Shown here piece after piece: positions 26,552-37,213 of a stretch of 64,000 nucleotides of DNA. The DNA is taken from positions 159,468 to 223,467 of the forward strand of contig NZ_FOTM01000004.1 of the NCBI RefSeq assembly GCF_900114565.1. Direction: 5' to 3'. The notes below the pieces were generated by a model. The model was not told where the DNA came from, made no database searches, and worked only from the letters and a program-made list of their open reading frames with translations. Position numbers and translations under genes: made by a program. This DNA comes from Leifsonia sp. CL147 (GTDB lineage Bacteria > Actinomycetota > Actinomycetes > Actinomycetales > Microbacteriaceae). The stretch's first letter is position 1; each line of letters starts with the position of its first letter.

Positions 26552-26782
26552 ATGCCGCTGCTGGAAGACCTGACCGTCTACGAGGACGGCGACCGCTACG
26601 ACGTATACGACCACTCCTTCCCGGACGCCGACGCGGAACCGGGCCGCGGCCGGCCGCTGGGCGCGATCACGCTCACGCCCGACGGTGAGTACGTGCCCTC
26701 GGGAGTCGGGGCGGTCTACGAGTACGTCGCGCCCGCGCGCACCCTGGACGAGGCGCTGGAGGCGTTCGTCGGCTCGGCCTGA
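26552..26782 (+). CDS. Small hypothetical protein, acidic
   Basis: 76 residues, no family recognised. Acidic and Asp/Tyr-rich (EDGDRYDVYDHSFPDADAE), ending in an amphipathic helix LDEALEAFVGSA. The ATG lies one base after the stop of the membrane protein, so it is coupled to it. No membrane segment. Confidence 0.65.
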   Translation: MPLLEDLTVYEDGDRYDVYDHSFPDADAEPGRGRPLGAITLTPDGEYVPSGVGAVYEYVAPARTLDEALEAFVGSA

Positions 26783-26848
26783 GCGGGTGTGAGCCAGCGG
26801 CCGGCTATGAGTTGGCTGCAGGTACTGTCTCTCCCGGCGGTTCCGTCT

Positions 26849-26960
26849 TAGCCTGAGGGCGACGACATCGTCGGACGGCGCGGGCACCGCGCCGGCCGAG
26901 TGAGGCCGATGGCATGAAAACCGTGGCCGGGAGTGGAACGCTCCCGGCCACGTCCATGCC
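26849..26960 (+). ncRNA. Candidate structured RNA with consecutive stem-loops
   Basis: In a 249-nt gap, TAGCCT (26849-26854) could be a -10 box. After it come several perfect stems in about 100 nt: CGACGA/TCGTCG; an 8-bp stem CGGCGCGG/CCGCGCCG; CGGCC/GGCCG; and a 12-bp stem CGTGGCCGGGAG (26922-26933) with CTCCCGGCCACG (26941-26952), itself enclosed by GGCATG (26911) and CATGCC (26960). The last hairpin may simply be a terminator of the upstream operon. No known RNA family recognised. Confidence 0.4.
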
Positions 26961-26964
26961 CGGT

Positions 26965-27020
26965 GTGCTGAACCCGGCGTGCTGAACCCGGCGCCACGAC
27001 CCGGCGTCATGAACCCGGAG
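26965..27020. repeat. Direct repeat of GTGCTGAACCCGGC
   Basis: Two exact copies followed by two diverged copies with ACCCGG, just before the alpha/beta hydrolase. No function is apparent. Confidence 0.6.
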
Positions 27021-27031
27021 GCCGAATCGTC

Positions 27032-28255
27032 TTGAAGGGTATGAGGTGGATCTTCGTCGCGGCCGCGGCCGCCGGGCTGCTGTGCTGGGCAGGCCGCTGG
27101 GGTCTGCGCCGCGCGGCTGTGGCGCTGGCGCGCATCGTCGTCCACCCGGCTCCGCGTGCGGCCACGCCCATCCACTCCAGCACCGGTACGAGCGTCACGC
27201 TGGCTGCGGATCGCCGCACCCTGCACCGCGGGCAGTTCGGGCTCTGGTTCGGCGAGGGCGGGCATGCGGTCATCGGCCACGTGATCGCTCACGACCCCGA
27301 GGCGCGAACGGTGACGCGCGAACTGCTCGACGTCGACGGTGATCTCGGGTCCGCGCGCTTCGGCCAGTGGACCGGGCACCTGCACCCGGGTCCGGCATCC
27401 CTTCGGCGGCGCCACCGGGAGGTGCGCATCGCCGTGCCGGGCGGCGTGGCTCCGGCCTGGCTCATCGAGCCGCGGGAGGCGGCGGGCCCGTCCGCGGCGG
27501 GCCCGTCCAGCGCGCCCGCCTCCGCGTCGTCCTCCGCGCCCTCCTCGACGTGGGCCATCCACATCCACGGCCGCAACGGCACCCGGACCACGGCGCTCGC
27601 GTCGGTGCACGCCATGGACGCACTCGGGATGGTGTCCTTGGTCGTCTCGTACCGCGGCGACGGTGAGGGGCCGGCGGCTCCTGGGGGCGCGTCCACGCTG
27701 GGGCTGCGCGAGTGGGAGGACGTGGATGCGGCGATCGGCTACGCGCTCGACCACGGAGCGCAGCGGGTGATCCTGGTCGGATGGTCGCTCGGCGGCGCGA
27801 TCGCGTTGCAGCTCAGCGAGCTGAGCGCGCACCGCGCATCCATCCACCGCCTGGTCCTCGTCGGGCCCGTCACCGACTGGCGGGCTGCGGTGCGCACCGG
27901 CGCCCTGGTGCGCGGGCTGCCGAGCTGGGTAGGTGGGCTCGCCGTCCGCGCGCTCGGCGACCGGTCCCTGAGCGCGCGTATCGGACTCGTCGAGCCCATC
28001 GACTTCGAGCAGCTGGGCTGGGCACGTCCCGGTCGCCTCACGGTTCCCGCCCTCGTGATCCACTCCGACGGCGATCGGGAGGTGCCGCTGTCCTGCTCCG
28101 TGATGTTCGCCATGGCGAATCCGACCCTGGTGCGACTGGTCGAACTCTCACCTGCGGAGCACTGCTGGGAGTACAACGTCGATCCGGCGGCCTTCAACAG
28201 CGCCGTGATCGACTTCCTCCGCTCGGGCCGGGAGGGATCCCGCCGGCTCGGCTAG
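27032..28255 (+). CDS. Alpha/beta hydrolase with N-terminal membrane anchor
   Basis: 407 residues. N-terminal hydrophobic stretch (about residues 5-20, IFVAAAAAGLLCWAG) consistent with a signal anchor. The hydrolase core has the oxyanion-region HIHGRNGT, nucleophile GWSLGGAI, an acid near IHSDGDREVP and a final His in AEHCWEYNVD. A Ser/Ala/Pro-rich insert lies at about 150-170. Substrate unknown. The TTG at 27032 has GGAGG 10 nt upstream; ATG at 27041 is an equally possible start. Its TAG stop forms part of the next gene's -10 box. Confidence 0.83.
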   Translation: MKGMRWIFVAAAAAGLLCWAGRWGLRRAAVALARIVVHPAPRAATPIHSSTGTSVTLAADRRTLHRGQFGLWFGEGGHAVIGHVIAHDPEARTVTRELLDVDGDLGSARFGQWTGHLHPGPASLRRRHREVRIAVPGGVAPAWLIEPREAAGPSAAGPSSAPASASSSAPSSTWAIHIHGRNGTRTTALASVHAMDALGMVSLVVSYRGDGEGPAAPGGASTLGLREWEDVDAAIGYALDHGAQRVILVGWSLGGAIALQLSELSAHRASIHRLVLVGPVTDWRAAVRTGALVRGLPSWVGGLAVRALGDRSLSARIGLVEPIDFEQLGWARPGRLTVPALVIHSDGDREVPLSCSVMFAMANPTLVRLVELSPAEHCWEYNVDPAAFNSAVIDFLRSGREGSRRLG

Positions 28256-28258
28256 CCT
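28253..28258 (+). promoter_or_regulatory. -10 box TAGCCT for the amidase, made from a stop codon
   Basis: TAGCCT lies 6 nt before ATG 28265; its first three bases are the TAG stop of the upstream hydrolase. Confidence 0.5.
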
Positions 28259-28264
28259 GGTCGC

Positions 28265-29692
28265 ATGGCCGATCTCCACGAGCTGACGGCGCTCGAGCTC
28301 TGGCAGGAACTGCAGTCCGGGCGGGTCTCCCCGAGAGAGGTCGCCTCCCACTTCCTGGACCGGATCGAACGGCTGAACCCGGAGCTCGGCGCCTTCGTCA
28401 CGGTCACCCGTGACCAGGCGCTCGCGCGCGCGGACGAAGTGGCGGAGCGCGTCCCGAGGACCGCCCCGCTGTGGGGCCTCCCGTTCGGCGACAAAGACCT
28501 GTGGATGCGCGCCGGAGTCCCGGCGGGGTTCGGCTCCCGCGCGATGACGGGATTCGTGCCCGACACGAGCGACGAGCTCGTCGAGACGATGGATGCGGCG
28601 GGCGGCGTCAGTCTCGGCAAGACCAACGCGCCCGAGTTCGGGCTGCCGGCCTACACCGAGTCGCTCGCTGCGCCGCCCGCCCGCAATCCGTGGGACCCCG
28701 GACGCGGAGCGGGAGGATCGAGCGGCGGAGCGGCTGTGGCCGTGGCAGCCGGGATGCTGCCGTTCGCGCCGGGATCCGACGGCGGCGGGTCCATCCGCAT
28801 CCCGGCTGCGGCCTGCGGACTCGTCGGGCTCAAGCCGACCAGGGGACTGGTACCGGCCGGAAGCGGCATCGAGTCGCTGGCCGGCCTCGTCGTGGCCGGT
28901 CCGATCGCCCGTGACACGGCGGATGCGGCCCTGCTGCTCGACGGCATGATCGCGAAGCGCAACGGGCGCATCGACCATCACTTCACGCTGCGAGCTCCGT
29001 ATGACGACGACGGTCCGTTTCTCGGAGCAGCGGTGCGCGGCGAGGGCCGCTTCCAGCTCGGAGTGATGACCACGTCCGCCTGGGACGGCGCCTACGACAT
29101 CGCCATCGCACCCGAGGCGCGTCAGGCCCTCTCCGTCGCGGTCGAGGCGTTCTCCGCCATGGGCCACGGAGTGGAGGAGACGGCGCTCACGCCCGATGAC
29201 ACGTATGCGCCCGCCTTCCGGACGATCTGGCAGGCGGGCGCTGCGCGCATCCCGGCGGAGGGCGAGACGCTCTCCCTGCTCGAGCCGCTGACCGCCTGGC
29301 TGGTCGAACGGGGACGCGCGCTCAGCGCCCGCGAGCTGAGCGAGGCTCTGTCGGCGCTCACCGCGTACGAGCGATCGTTCCTCGCGCAGCTGTCGTCGTT
29401 CGACGCCGTGCTGACGCCGGCGATGGCGCTCACCCCGCGGCCCCTCGGCTGGTACGACCAGGAGGACGGCGAGCGCAACTTCGAGCAGCAGGTCCAGTAC
29501 ACGCCCTTCACGTCGATGCTCAACGTGACCGGGCTGCCCGGCATCGTGCTCCCGGTGTGGCAGACCGAGGACGGGCTCCCGATGGGCGTGCAGCTGATCG
29601 GCCGGCCGGGAGGGGAGCGGACGCTCCTGTCACTCGCCGCTCAGCTGGAGCGACGCATGCACTGGCAGGACCGCCGCCCGCCCGTCTGGTAG
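28265..29692 (+). CDS. Amidase (amidase-signature family)
   Basis: 475 residues. The Ser-cisSer-Lys triad can be placed: Lys in PFGDKDLWMRAG, cis-Ser in AGGSSGGAAVAVAAGM, and nucleophile Ser in GSDGGGSIRIPAAACGLVGLKPTRG. It hydrolyses carboxylic amides; the substrate is not evident and GatA is unlikely, as no gatB or gatC is adjacent. Leaderless start. It converges on the DUF1844 gene. Confidence 0.92.
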   Translation: MADLHELTALELWQELQSGRVSPREVASHFLDRIERLNPELGAFVTVTRDQALARADEVAERVPRTAPLWGLPFGDKDLWMRAGVPAGFGSRAMTGFVPDTSDELVETMDAAGGVSLGKTNAPEFGLPAYTESLAAPPARNPWDPGRGAGGSSGGAAVAVAAGMLPFAPGSDGGGSIRIPAAACGLVGLKPTRGLVPAGSGIESLAGLVVAGPIARDTADAALLLDGMIAKRNGRIDHHFTLRAPYDDDGPFLGAAVRGEGRFQLGVMTTSAWDGAYDIAIAPEARQALSVAVEAFSAMGHGVEETALTPDDTYAPAFRTIWQAGAARIPAEGETLSLLEPLTAWLVERGRALSARELSEALSALTAYERSFLAQLSSFDAVLTPAMALTPRPLGWYDQEDGERNFEQQVQYTPFTSMLNVTGLPGIVLPVWQTEDGLPMGVQLIGRPGGERTLLSLAAQLERRMHWQDRRPPVW

Positions 29693-29720
29693 CCGTCCGC
29701 GATCCGAGAGCCCTCGAACG

Positions 29721-30095
29721 TCAGCTGACGGGCCCGGTGTACTTCTCACCCGGGCCCTTCCCGATCTCGTCGGGGATCGCCGACGCCTCGCGGAAGGCGA
29801 GCTGCAGGGACCGCAGTCCGTCGCGCAGGCTGCGCGCGTGCTGGTCCCCGATGTGCTGGGCGCTCGCCGTCACGAGGCCGGCGAGGGCGTCGATGAGCTT
29901 GCGCGCCTCATCCAAGTCGGTCTGATGCTCGGGGTCGTCGGCCAGTCCGCACTTGACGGCGGCTGCGCTCATCAGGTGGACCGCGGTCGTGGTGATCACC
30001 TCGACCGCGGGGACCTCCGCGATGTCCCGCGTGGCTTCCGCGACACCGTCGCGATCGTCGCCGGTGCCGTCGAAGGTGAAGGATGTGTCGCTCAC
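29721..30095 (-). CDS. DUF1844 domain-containing protein
   Basis: 124 residues with the DUF1844 core VHLMSAAAVKCGLADDPEHQTDLDEARKLIDAL, predicted all-helical, no known activity. It commonly lies next to infC in actinobacteria, as here, where it diverges from infC. GTG at 30095 has GAGG 6 nt upstream. Confidence 0.88.
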   Translation of the reverse strand: MSDTSFTFDGTGDDRDGVAEATRDIAEVPAVEVITTTAVHLMSAAAVKCGLADDPEHQTDLDEARKLIDALAGLVTASAQHIGDQHARSLRDGLRSLQLAFREASAIPDEIGKGPGEKYTGPVS

Positions 30096-30108
30096 TGCAT
30101 TCCTCTGT

Positions 30109-30114
30109 TAGAAT
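30109..30114 (+). promoter_or_regulatory. Candidate -10 box TAGAAT for infC-rpmI-rplT
   Basis: TAGAAT, a good match to the consensus, with only a weak -35. A start near 30121 would give a leader of about 260 nt before infC. Confidence 0.4.
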
Positions 30115-30120
30115 CGTCCG

Positions 30121-30380
30121 GGCTCCGGGACTTCTGTCCCGGTACGAAAGTGGAGATTCCTCCCACCCGCGCTTGACCGTTTTACAGGTTACCGGGTCAT
30201 TGCACTCCGCCATCGCGTGTGAACGCGGGGGTAGTCAGGGTGCTGTACCAGGCCTGCGAACCGGATCTTCCGAGATCTGGGAATCGCAGGCTCTGCTGGT
30301 GCGTGGAACCTCCTCTTTCGCCGGACCGTCGCAGACGGCCCGTGGCTGCGAAGAACATCGCTCGATCAGAGGAGACAGAC
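30121..30380 (+). promoter_or_regulatory. Long 5' leader of infC
   Basis: About 260 nt without a convincing gene. CCGGGACTTCTGTCCCGG near its start forms a stem of 6-7 bp. GAGGAG lies 7 nt before the ATC start at 30381. Long leaders of infC operons often carry autoregulation by IF3 or L20. No specific fold matching a known L20 leader was recognised. Confidence 0.4.
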
Positions 30381-31036
<656 letters not shown>

Positions 31037-31037
<1 letters not shown>

Positions 31038-31231
31038 TGCCCAAGCAGAAGAGCCACTCCGGCGCCAAGAAGCGCTTCAAGATCACCGGCAGCGGCAAGG
31101 TCATGAAGCAGCAGGCCGGCATGCGCCACAACCTGGAGCTCAAGTCCAGCCGTCGTACGCGCCGGCTGAACCAGGACCAGGTCGTCCCCGAGGTGGACGC
31201 CAAGGTCATCCGCCGGATGCTCGGCAAGTAA
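31037..31231 (+). CDS. rpmI: 50S ribosomal protein bL35
   Basis: 64 residues, complete: [22 protein letters not shown] at the start and RRMLGK at the end. Start overlaps the infC stop by one base (TAATG). Small basic protein of the large subunit. Confidence 0.97.
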
Positions 31232-31279
31232 CGACTCGACACTCGCAGACTTTGTGAATCAGTAGAAGGAAATCGACTA

Positions 31280-31666
31280 ATGGCAAGAGTGAAGAGGGCG
31301 GTAAACGCCCACAAGAAGCGTCGGGTCATCCTCGAGCGCGCAGAGGGCTACCGCGGCCAGCGGTCGCGCCTCTACCGCAAGGCGAAGGAGCAGGTCACCC
31401 ACTCCCTCGTCTACGCGTACCGTGACCGCCGCCAGAAGAAGGGCGACTTCCGCCGCCTCTGGATCCAGCGGATCAATGCCGCATCCCGTGCGAACGGCCT
31501 GACGTACAACCGCTTCATCCAGGGCCTCGGCCTCGCGGGTGTCGAGGTCGACCGTCGCATCCTCGCCGACCTGGCCATCACCGAGCCCGCGACCTTCGCG
31601 GCGCTCGTCGAGACGGCCAAGAAGGCGCTGCCGGCCGACACGTCGGCCCCGAAGGCCGCGGCGTAA
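31280..31666 (+). CDS. rplT: 50S ribosomal protein bL20
   Basis: 128 residues: [21 protein letters not shown] at the start, [24 protein letters not shown] in the middle. bL20 is needed for early 23S assembly and in many bacteria represses its own operon. GAAGGAA lies about 6 nt before the ATG. Last gene of infC-rpmI-rplT, followed by a strong terminator. Confidence 0.97.
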   Translation: MARVKRAVNAHKKRRVILERAEGYRGQRSRLYRKAKEQVTHSLVYAYRDRRQKKGDFRRLWIQRINAASRANGLTYNRFIQGLGLAGVEVDRRILADLAITEPATFAALVETAKKALPADTSAPKAAA

Positions 31667-31678
31667 CCCCACCGTCGG

Positions 31679-31712
31679 AACGGCCCGGTCGAGTCACCTC
31701 GACCGGGCCGTT
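31679..31712 (+). terminator. Terminator of the infC-rpmI-rplT operon
   Basis: 15-bp perfect stem, AACGGCCCGGTCGAG with CTCGACCGGGCCGTT, loop TCAC, followed by the T-containing tail CGTCGTTTCG. The strongest intrinsic terminator in the window. Confidence 0.85.
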
Positions 31713-31740
31713 CGTCGTTTCGTGGGGGGCCGCTGTGCCG

Positions 31741-32042
31741 GGGGGACCTTCGTGACGAATGTCGCGCTGGGCGGTGCTGAGGGGGACATTCGTGACGAAT
31801 GTTGCGCTGGGCTGTGTTGAGGGGGACATTCGTGACGAATGTTGCGCTGGACTGTGTTGAGGGGGACATTCGTGACGAATGTTGCGCTGGGCTGTGTTGA
31901 GGGGGACATTCGTGACGAATGTTGCGCTGGGCTGTGTTGAGGGGGACATTCGTGACGAATGTTGCGCTGGACTGTGTTGAGGGGGACATTCGTGACGAAT
32001 GTTGCGCTGGGCTGTGCTGAAGGGGACATTCGTGACGAATGC
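31741..32042. repeat. 40-bp-period palindrome array B, eight copies
   Basis: Units start at 31741 and every 40 bp to 32021 (the last one partial). Each carries ACATTCGTGACGAATGT, and the first has one change (ACCTTCGTG). Spacers are nearly identical (TGCGCTGGGCTGTGTTGAGGG with G/A and T/C changes). 40 is not divisible by 3 and frames shift between units, so it is not a repeat protein. It lies between the rplT terminator and the leaderless promoter of the next gene. Confidence 0.97.
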
Positions 32043-32049
32043 TGACCCC

Positions 32050-32055
32050 TAAGCT
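32050..32055 (+). promoter_or_regulatory. -10 box TAAGCT for the TrmH-family gene
   Basis: TAAGCT lies 6 nt before ATG 32062 and only 8 nt after the last palindrome of array B. A protein bound to that copy would cover the -35/-10 region. Confidence 0.5.
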
Positions 32056-32061
32056 GGTGAC

Positions 32062-33987
<1,926 letters not shown>

Positions 33988-33988
<1 letters not shown>

Positions 33989-36531
33989 TGCGCGTCCCTC
34001 TGAGTTGGCTCGGCGAGTTCGTCGACCTGGAGCCCGGCACGAGCCCGGAGGAGGTGCACGCCGCCCTCGTCTCCGTCGGACTGGAGGAGGAGGACGTCCA
34101 CACCTTCGAGATCTCCGGACCGGTCGTCGTCGGCCAGGTCCTGGAGTTCGAGGAGGAGCCGCAGAGCAACGGCAAGACCATCCGCTGGTGCCAGGTGCGC
34201 GTCGCGCCCGAGGGCCGGAGCGCAGCGGACGGCGGTGCGGACGTGCGCGGAATCGTCTGCGGCGCCCGCAACTTCCTCGCCGGGGACAAGGTCGTGGTGA
34301 CGCTGCCCGGTGCCGTGCTGCCCGGTCCGTTCCCCATCGCCGCGCGTAAAACGTACGGCCACGTCTCGGACGGCATGATCGCCTCCGCACGCGAGCTCGG
34401 GCTGGGCGAGGAACACGACGGCATCCTGCGCCTGAGCACCCTCGGGCTCGACCCGGAGGTCGGCACGGACGCTGTGGGGCTGCTCGGGCTCGACGACGCT
34501 GCGGTCGAGGTGAACGTCACGCCCGACCGTGGCTACGCGTTCTCCATCCGCGGCATCGCCCGCGAGTACTCGCACGCGACCGGCGCCGCGTTCCGCGATC
34601 CGGCCGACGCCGTGCCGGTGCGTTCCGCGGCGGACCACGCCCGGGGCTTCAGCGTGACGATCGACGACACCGCGCCGCTGCGCGGCCACGTCGGCGCGAG
34701 CGTCTTCGTGACGCGCGTCGTGCGTGACGTCGACGGCTCGCGCCCGACGCCCGCATGGATGATCGCCCGGCTGAAGCTGGCGGGCATCCGCTCGATCTCG
34801 CTCATCGTCGACATCACCAACTACGTGATGCTCGAGCTCGGGCAGCCCATCCACGGCTACGACCTCGACCGGCTGTCCGGCGGGATCGTCGTGCGCCGGG
34901 CGGCGCCGGGGGAGACGCTGGTCACCCTCGACGACCAGACCCGGACGCTCGACCCGGAAGACCTCGTCATCGCCGACGATTCCGGCGCGATCGGCCTGGC
35001 CGGAGTGATGGGAGGCGCCTCCACCGAGATCGGCGCCGGAACCCGCAACGTGCTCATCGAGGCGGCGAACTTCGACCCGGTCTCCATCGCACGGACCGCA
35101 CGACGCCACAAGCTGCCGAGCGAGGCCTCCAAGCGTTTCGAGCGCGGAGTGGACCCGCAGGTCGCCGTCGCGGCGGCGGCACGCGTCGTGCAGCTGCTCG
35201 AGCAGCTCGCGGGCGGACACGCGGACGAGCTCGGCTCGCTGCTGGACGCTTCCGAGTCCGCGGAGCCCATCCACCTTCCCACGGGATACATCGCCGGGCT
35301 GATCGGCGTCGACTTCAGCGACGACGAGGTGCGCGGTGCCCTGGCCGAGATCGGCGGCACGGTCAGCGAAGCGGCGGACGGCCTGCTCGTCGCCGCGCCG
35401 ACCTGGCGACCGGACCTGCGCGACAAGTCGGACCTGGCCGAAGAGGTCGCCCGCATCGTCGGCTACGACCGCATCCCCTCGGTGCTGCCCGTCGCGCCTC
35501 CGGGTCGCGGGCTGACGCGTGAGCAGCGGCTGCGCCGTGCGGTCGTGCAGACGCTGGCCGACAACGGCGCCACCGAAGTGCTGTCGTTCCCGTTCGTCAG
35601 CGAGGCGCAGAACGACCTGTTCGGTGCACCGGAGGCCGGCGGCGTCCCCGCCGTCCGGCTCGCCAACGCGCTGGATGCCACTGCGCCGTACCTGCGGACC
35701 TCGCTGCTTCCCGGCCTGCTGGATGCGGCCAAACGCAACCTCGCCCGCGGGCTCGTCGATCTGCGCGTGTACGAGCTCGGCACGGTGTTCCGTCCCTCGG
35801 AGGGCTCGATCGGCAGCGAGACGCTGCCGCCGGGCGCCGCCCTGCCCGGCCCCGACATCCTCGCCGGGCTCAATGCCGGCATCCCGGCTCAACCCCGGCA
35901 TCTGGCCGGACTCGTCGTGGGCAACGTCCTCGAGAAGCAGCCCGGCGTCGCCCCGGTGCCCGCGGGCCTGACCGACGCCCTCGACATGGTGCGCCAGACG
36001 GCCGCCGCGGTGGGACTCGCCGTGGACGTCGCGCAAGCGTCGCATCAGGCGCTGCACCCGGGCCGCACGGCCGAGCTGCTCGCCCGCGCCGCGGACGGAA
36101 CCGTGGTCTCCGTCGGCTATGCCGGCGAGTTGCTGCCGGCGCTCGCCCACGACCTGGATCTGCCTCGCGTGGTCGCCGTCTTCGAACTCGATCTCGACGC
36201 CCTGATCGGCGTCGCCCCGGCCGATATCGTCGCGGGCGTCATTGCGGGCTTCCCCGCCGCCACCCAGGACCTGTCCCTCGTCGTACCTCCGGACGCGCCC
36301 GCCGGCGAGGTGCTGCGAGCCGTGCGGGAGGGCGCGGGTGCGCTGCTCGAGGACATCCGACTCGTCGACGACTACCGGGGCCCAGGCCTGCCCGAGGGAC
36401 ACAAGAGCCTCACCTTCGCGCTCCGCTTCCGTGCCGCCGACCGCACCCTCACGGCGGCGGAGGCCACCGAGGCCAAGCTCGCCGGCGCCGCCTGCGCCGC
36501 CGACCGCTTCGGCGCGGCCATCCGCGAGTAG
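33988..36531 (+). CDS. pheT: Phenylalanyl-tRNA synthetase beta subunit
   Basis: 847 residues, normal for the bacterial form. N-terminal tRNA-binding (EMAP-like) domain at about 40-155 (VVVGQVLEFEEEPQSNG), B3/4 editing domain near 230-400, B5 near 410-480, inactive synthetase-like core, and C-terminal FDX-ACB anticodon-binding domain (about 750-847, FPAATQDLSLVVP). It is translationally coupled to pheS. Confidence 0.96.
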
Positions 36532-36608
36532 TCCCGCGCGCTCCGGAGCGGACGGCCGCGCCCGTGCCGCGACGACGGTGCGCGGGCACACCGAACGCGA
36601 GGCGTACC

Positions 36609-36926
36609 GAAGGAGATCGGGTGTCGAATCTCCTTCGATCGGCAGTACTGAAGGAGATTCGAACCCGACCCGTTCGATTCTCCTTCAGTCGGCCGCACCA
36701 GGAGGAGATCGAGGGGGAACCTTCCTGGGCTGGCGGTAGCGGAGGAGATCGGAGGGGAACCTGGGCTGGCGCTGACGGAGGAGATCGGAGGGGAACCTGG
36801 GCTGGCGCTGACGGAGGAGATCGAAGGGGAACCTGGGCTGGCGCTAAGGGAGGAGATCGGGTGCCGAATCTTCGTGGATTGGCGGTAGCGGAGGAGATCC
36901 GGACCTGATCCGCTCGAATCTCCTCC
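36609..36926. repeat. Hairpin-flanked 36-bp-period array
   Basis: Central part: units start at 36729, 36765, 36801 and 36837, each containing GGAGGAGATCGRAGGGG after GCTGGCG. Flanks: inverted pairs GAAGGAGAT (36609-36617) with ATCTCCTTC (36628-36636); CTGAAGGAGATTCGAAC (36648-36664) with GTTCGATTCTCCTTCAG (36672-36688), one mismatch; and GGAGGAGAT (36890-36898) with ATCTCCTCC (36918-36926). The direct units look like half-sites of the flanking palindromes. Confidence 0.88.
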
Positions 36927-37026
36927 CCTGGCGTGGCAAGACGTGACTGGGGCGGTCGCGGCGGGAGGCGGCGGTCCCGGACCACGGGTGAGGGACCGGA
37001 TTTGGCGGGGGCCGGGGAGGGGGCGC

Positions 37027-37032
37027 TAGGGT
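37027..37032 (+). promoter_or_regulatory. -10 box TAGGGT upstream of the arg leader
   Basis: TAGGGT lies 6 nt before ATG 37039, the standard leaderless spacing in this genome. Presumed promoter of the arg operon. Confidence 0.5.
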
Positions 37033-37038
37033 TGTCCC

Positions 37039-37125
37039 ATGCTTTCCGTCCGGTGCACCGCTTCGACGGGTGCGGCTTCCGCCGCCCGTGTCATGCGCCG
37101 ACGCCTGCGCGACCGCCGAAGCTAG
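37039..37125 (+). CDS. Putative arginine-rich leader peptide of the arg operon
   Basis: A 28-codon ORF directly at the presumed transcription start. Eight of 28 residues are Arg, seven of them in the last twelve, with the end VMRRRLRDRRS and two CGA codons. It ends 88 nt before argC. The run CCGCC (37113-37117), inside its last codons, can pair with GGCGG at 37125-37129 or with the later GGGCGG near 37137, giving mutually exclusive hairpins. This is what a ribosome-stalling arginine attenuator would need. Alternative: Arg codons are simply GC-rich and the ORF is chance. Confidence 0.5.
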   Translation: MLSVRCTASTGAASAARVMRRRLRDRRS

Positions 37126-37213
37126 GCGGCGTTCCGGGCGGTCCTGTGCTGTGGATCGACGTGGGCGCCGCCGTCGCCGAGACTTCTGTCGTCCACTCGA
37201 ATAAGGAACAAGC

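Larger units (their letters stand above)
36532..37213. other. 682-nt intergenic region upstream of argC
   Basis: The largest gap in the window. It holds hairpin pairs and a 36-bp-period array (36609-36926), about 100 nt of unremarkable GC-rich sequence, then a -10 box, a 28-codon arginine-rich ORF and the argC leader. No protein gene of normal length is credible here. Confidence 0.8.

Noticed and set aside
26807-26851. 14-codon ORF (MSWLQVLSLPAVPS) in the gap before the hydrolase
   Set aside because: No ribosome-binding site, no coupling, no link to a downstream gene.
31667-31677. Third copy of the CCCCACCGTCG palindrome family next to the rplT terminator
   Set aside because: Only the first 11 bases agree and there is no matching right arm; the following stem is an ordinary terminator.
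31578-32029. Repeat protein encoded by array B (and similar frames in arrays C and D)
   Set aside because: The 40-bp period is not a multiple of 3, so the frame changes every unit; the open frames have no ribosome-binding site and result only from lack of stops in the repeat.
31741-32042. CRISPR array
   Set aside because: The repeats are 17-bp palindromes and the spacers are near-identical within an array; true spacers are unique. No cas genes nearby.
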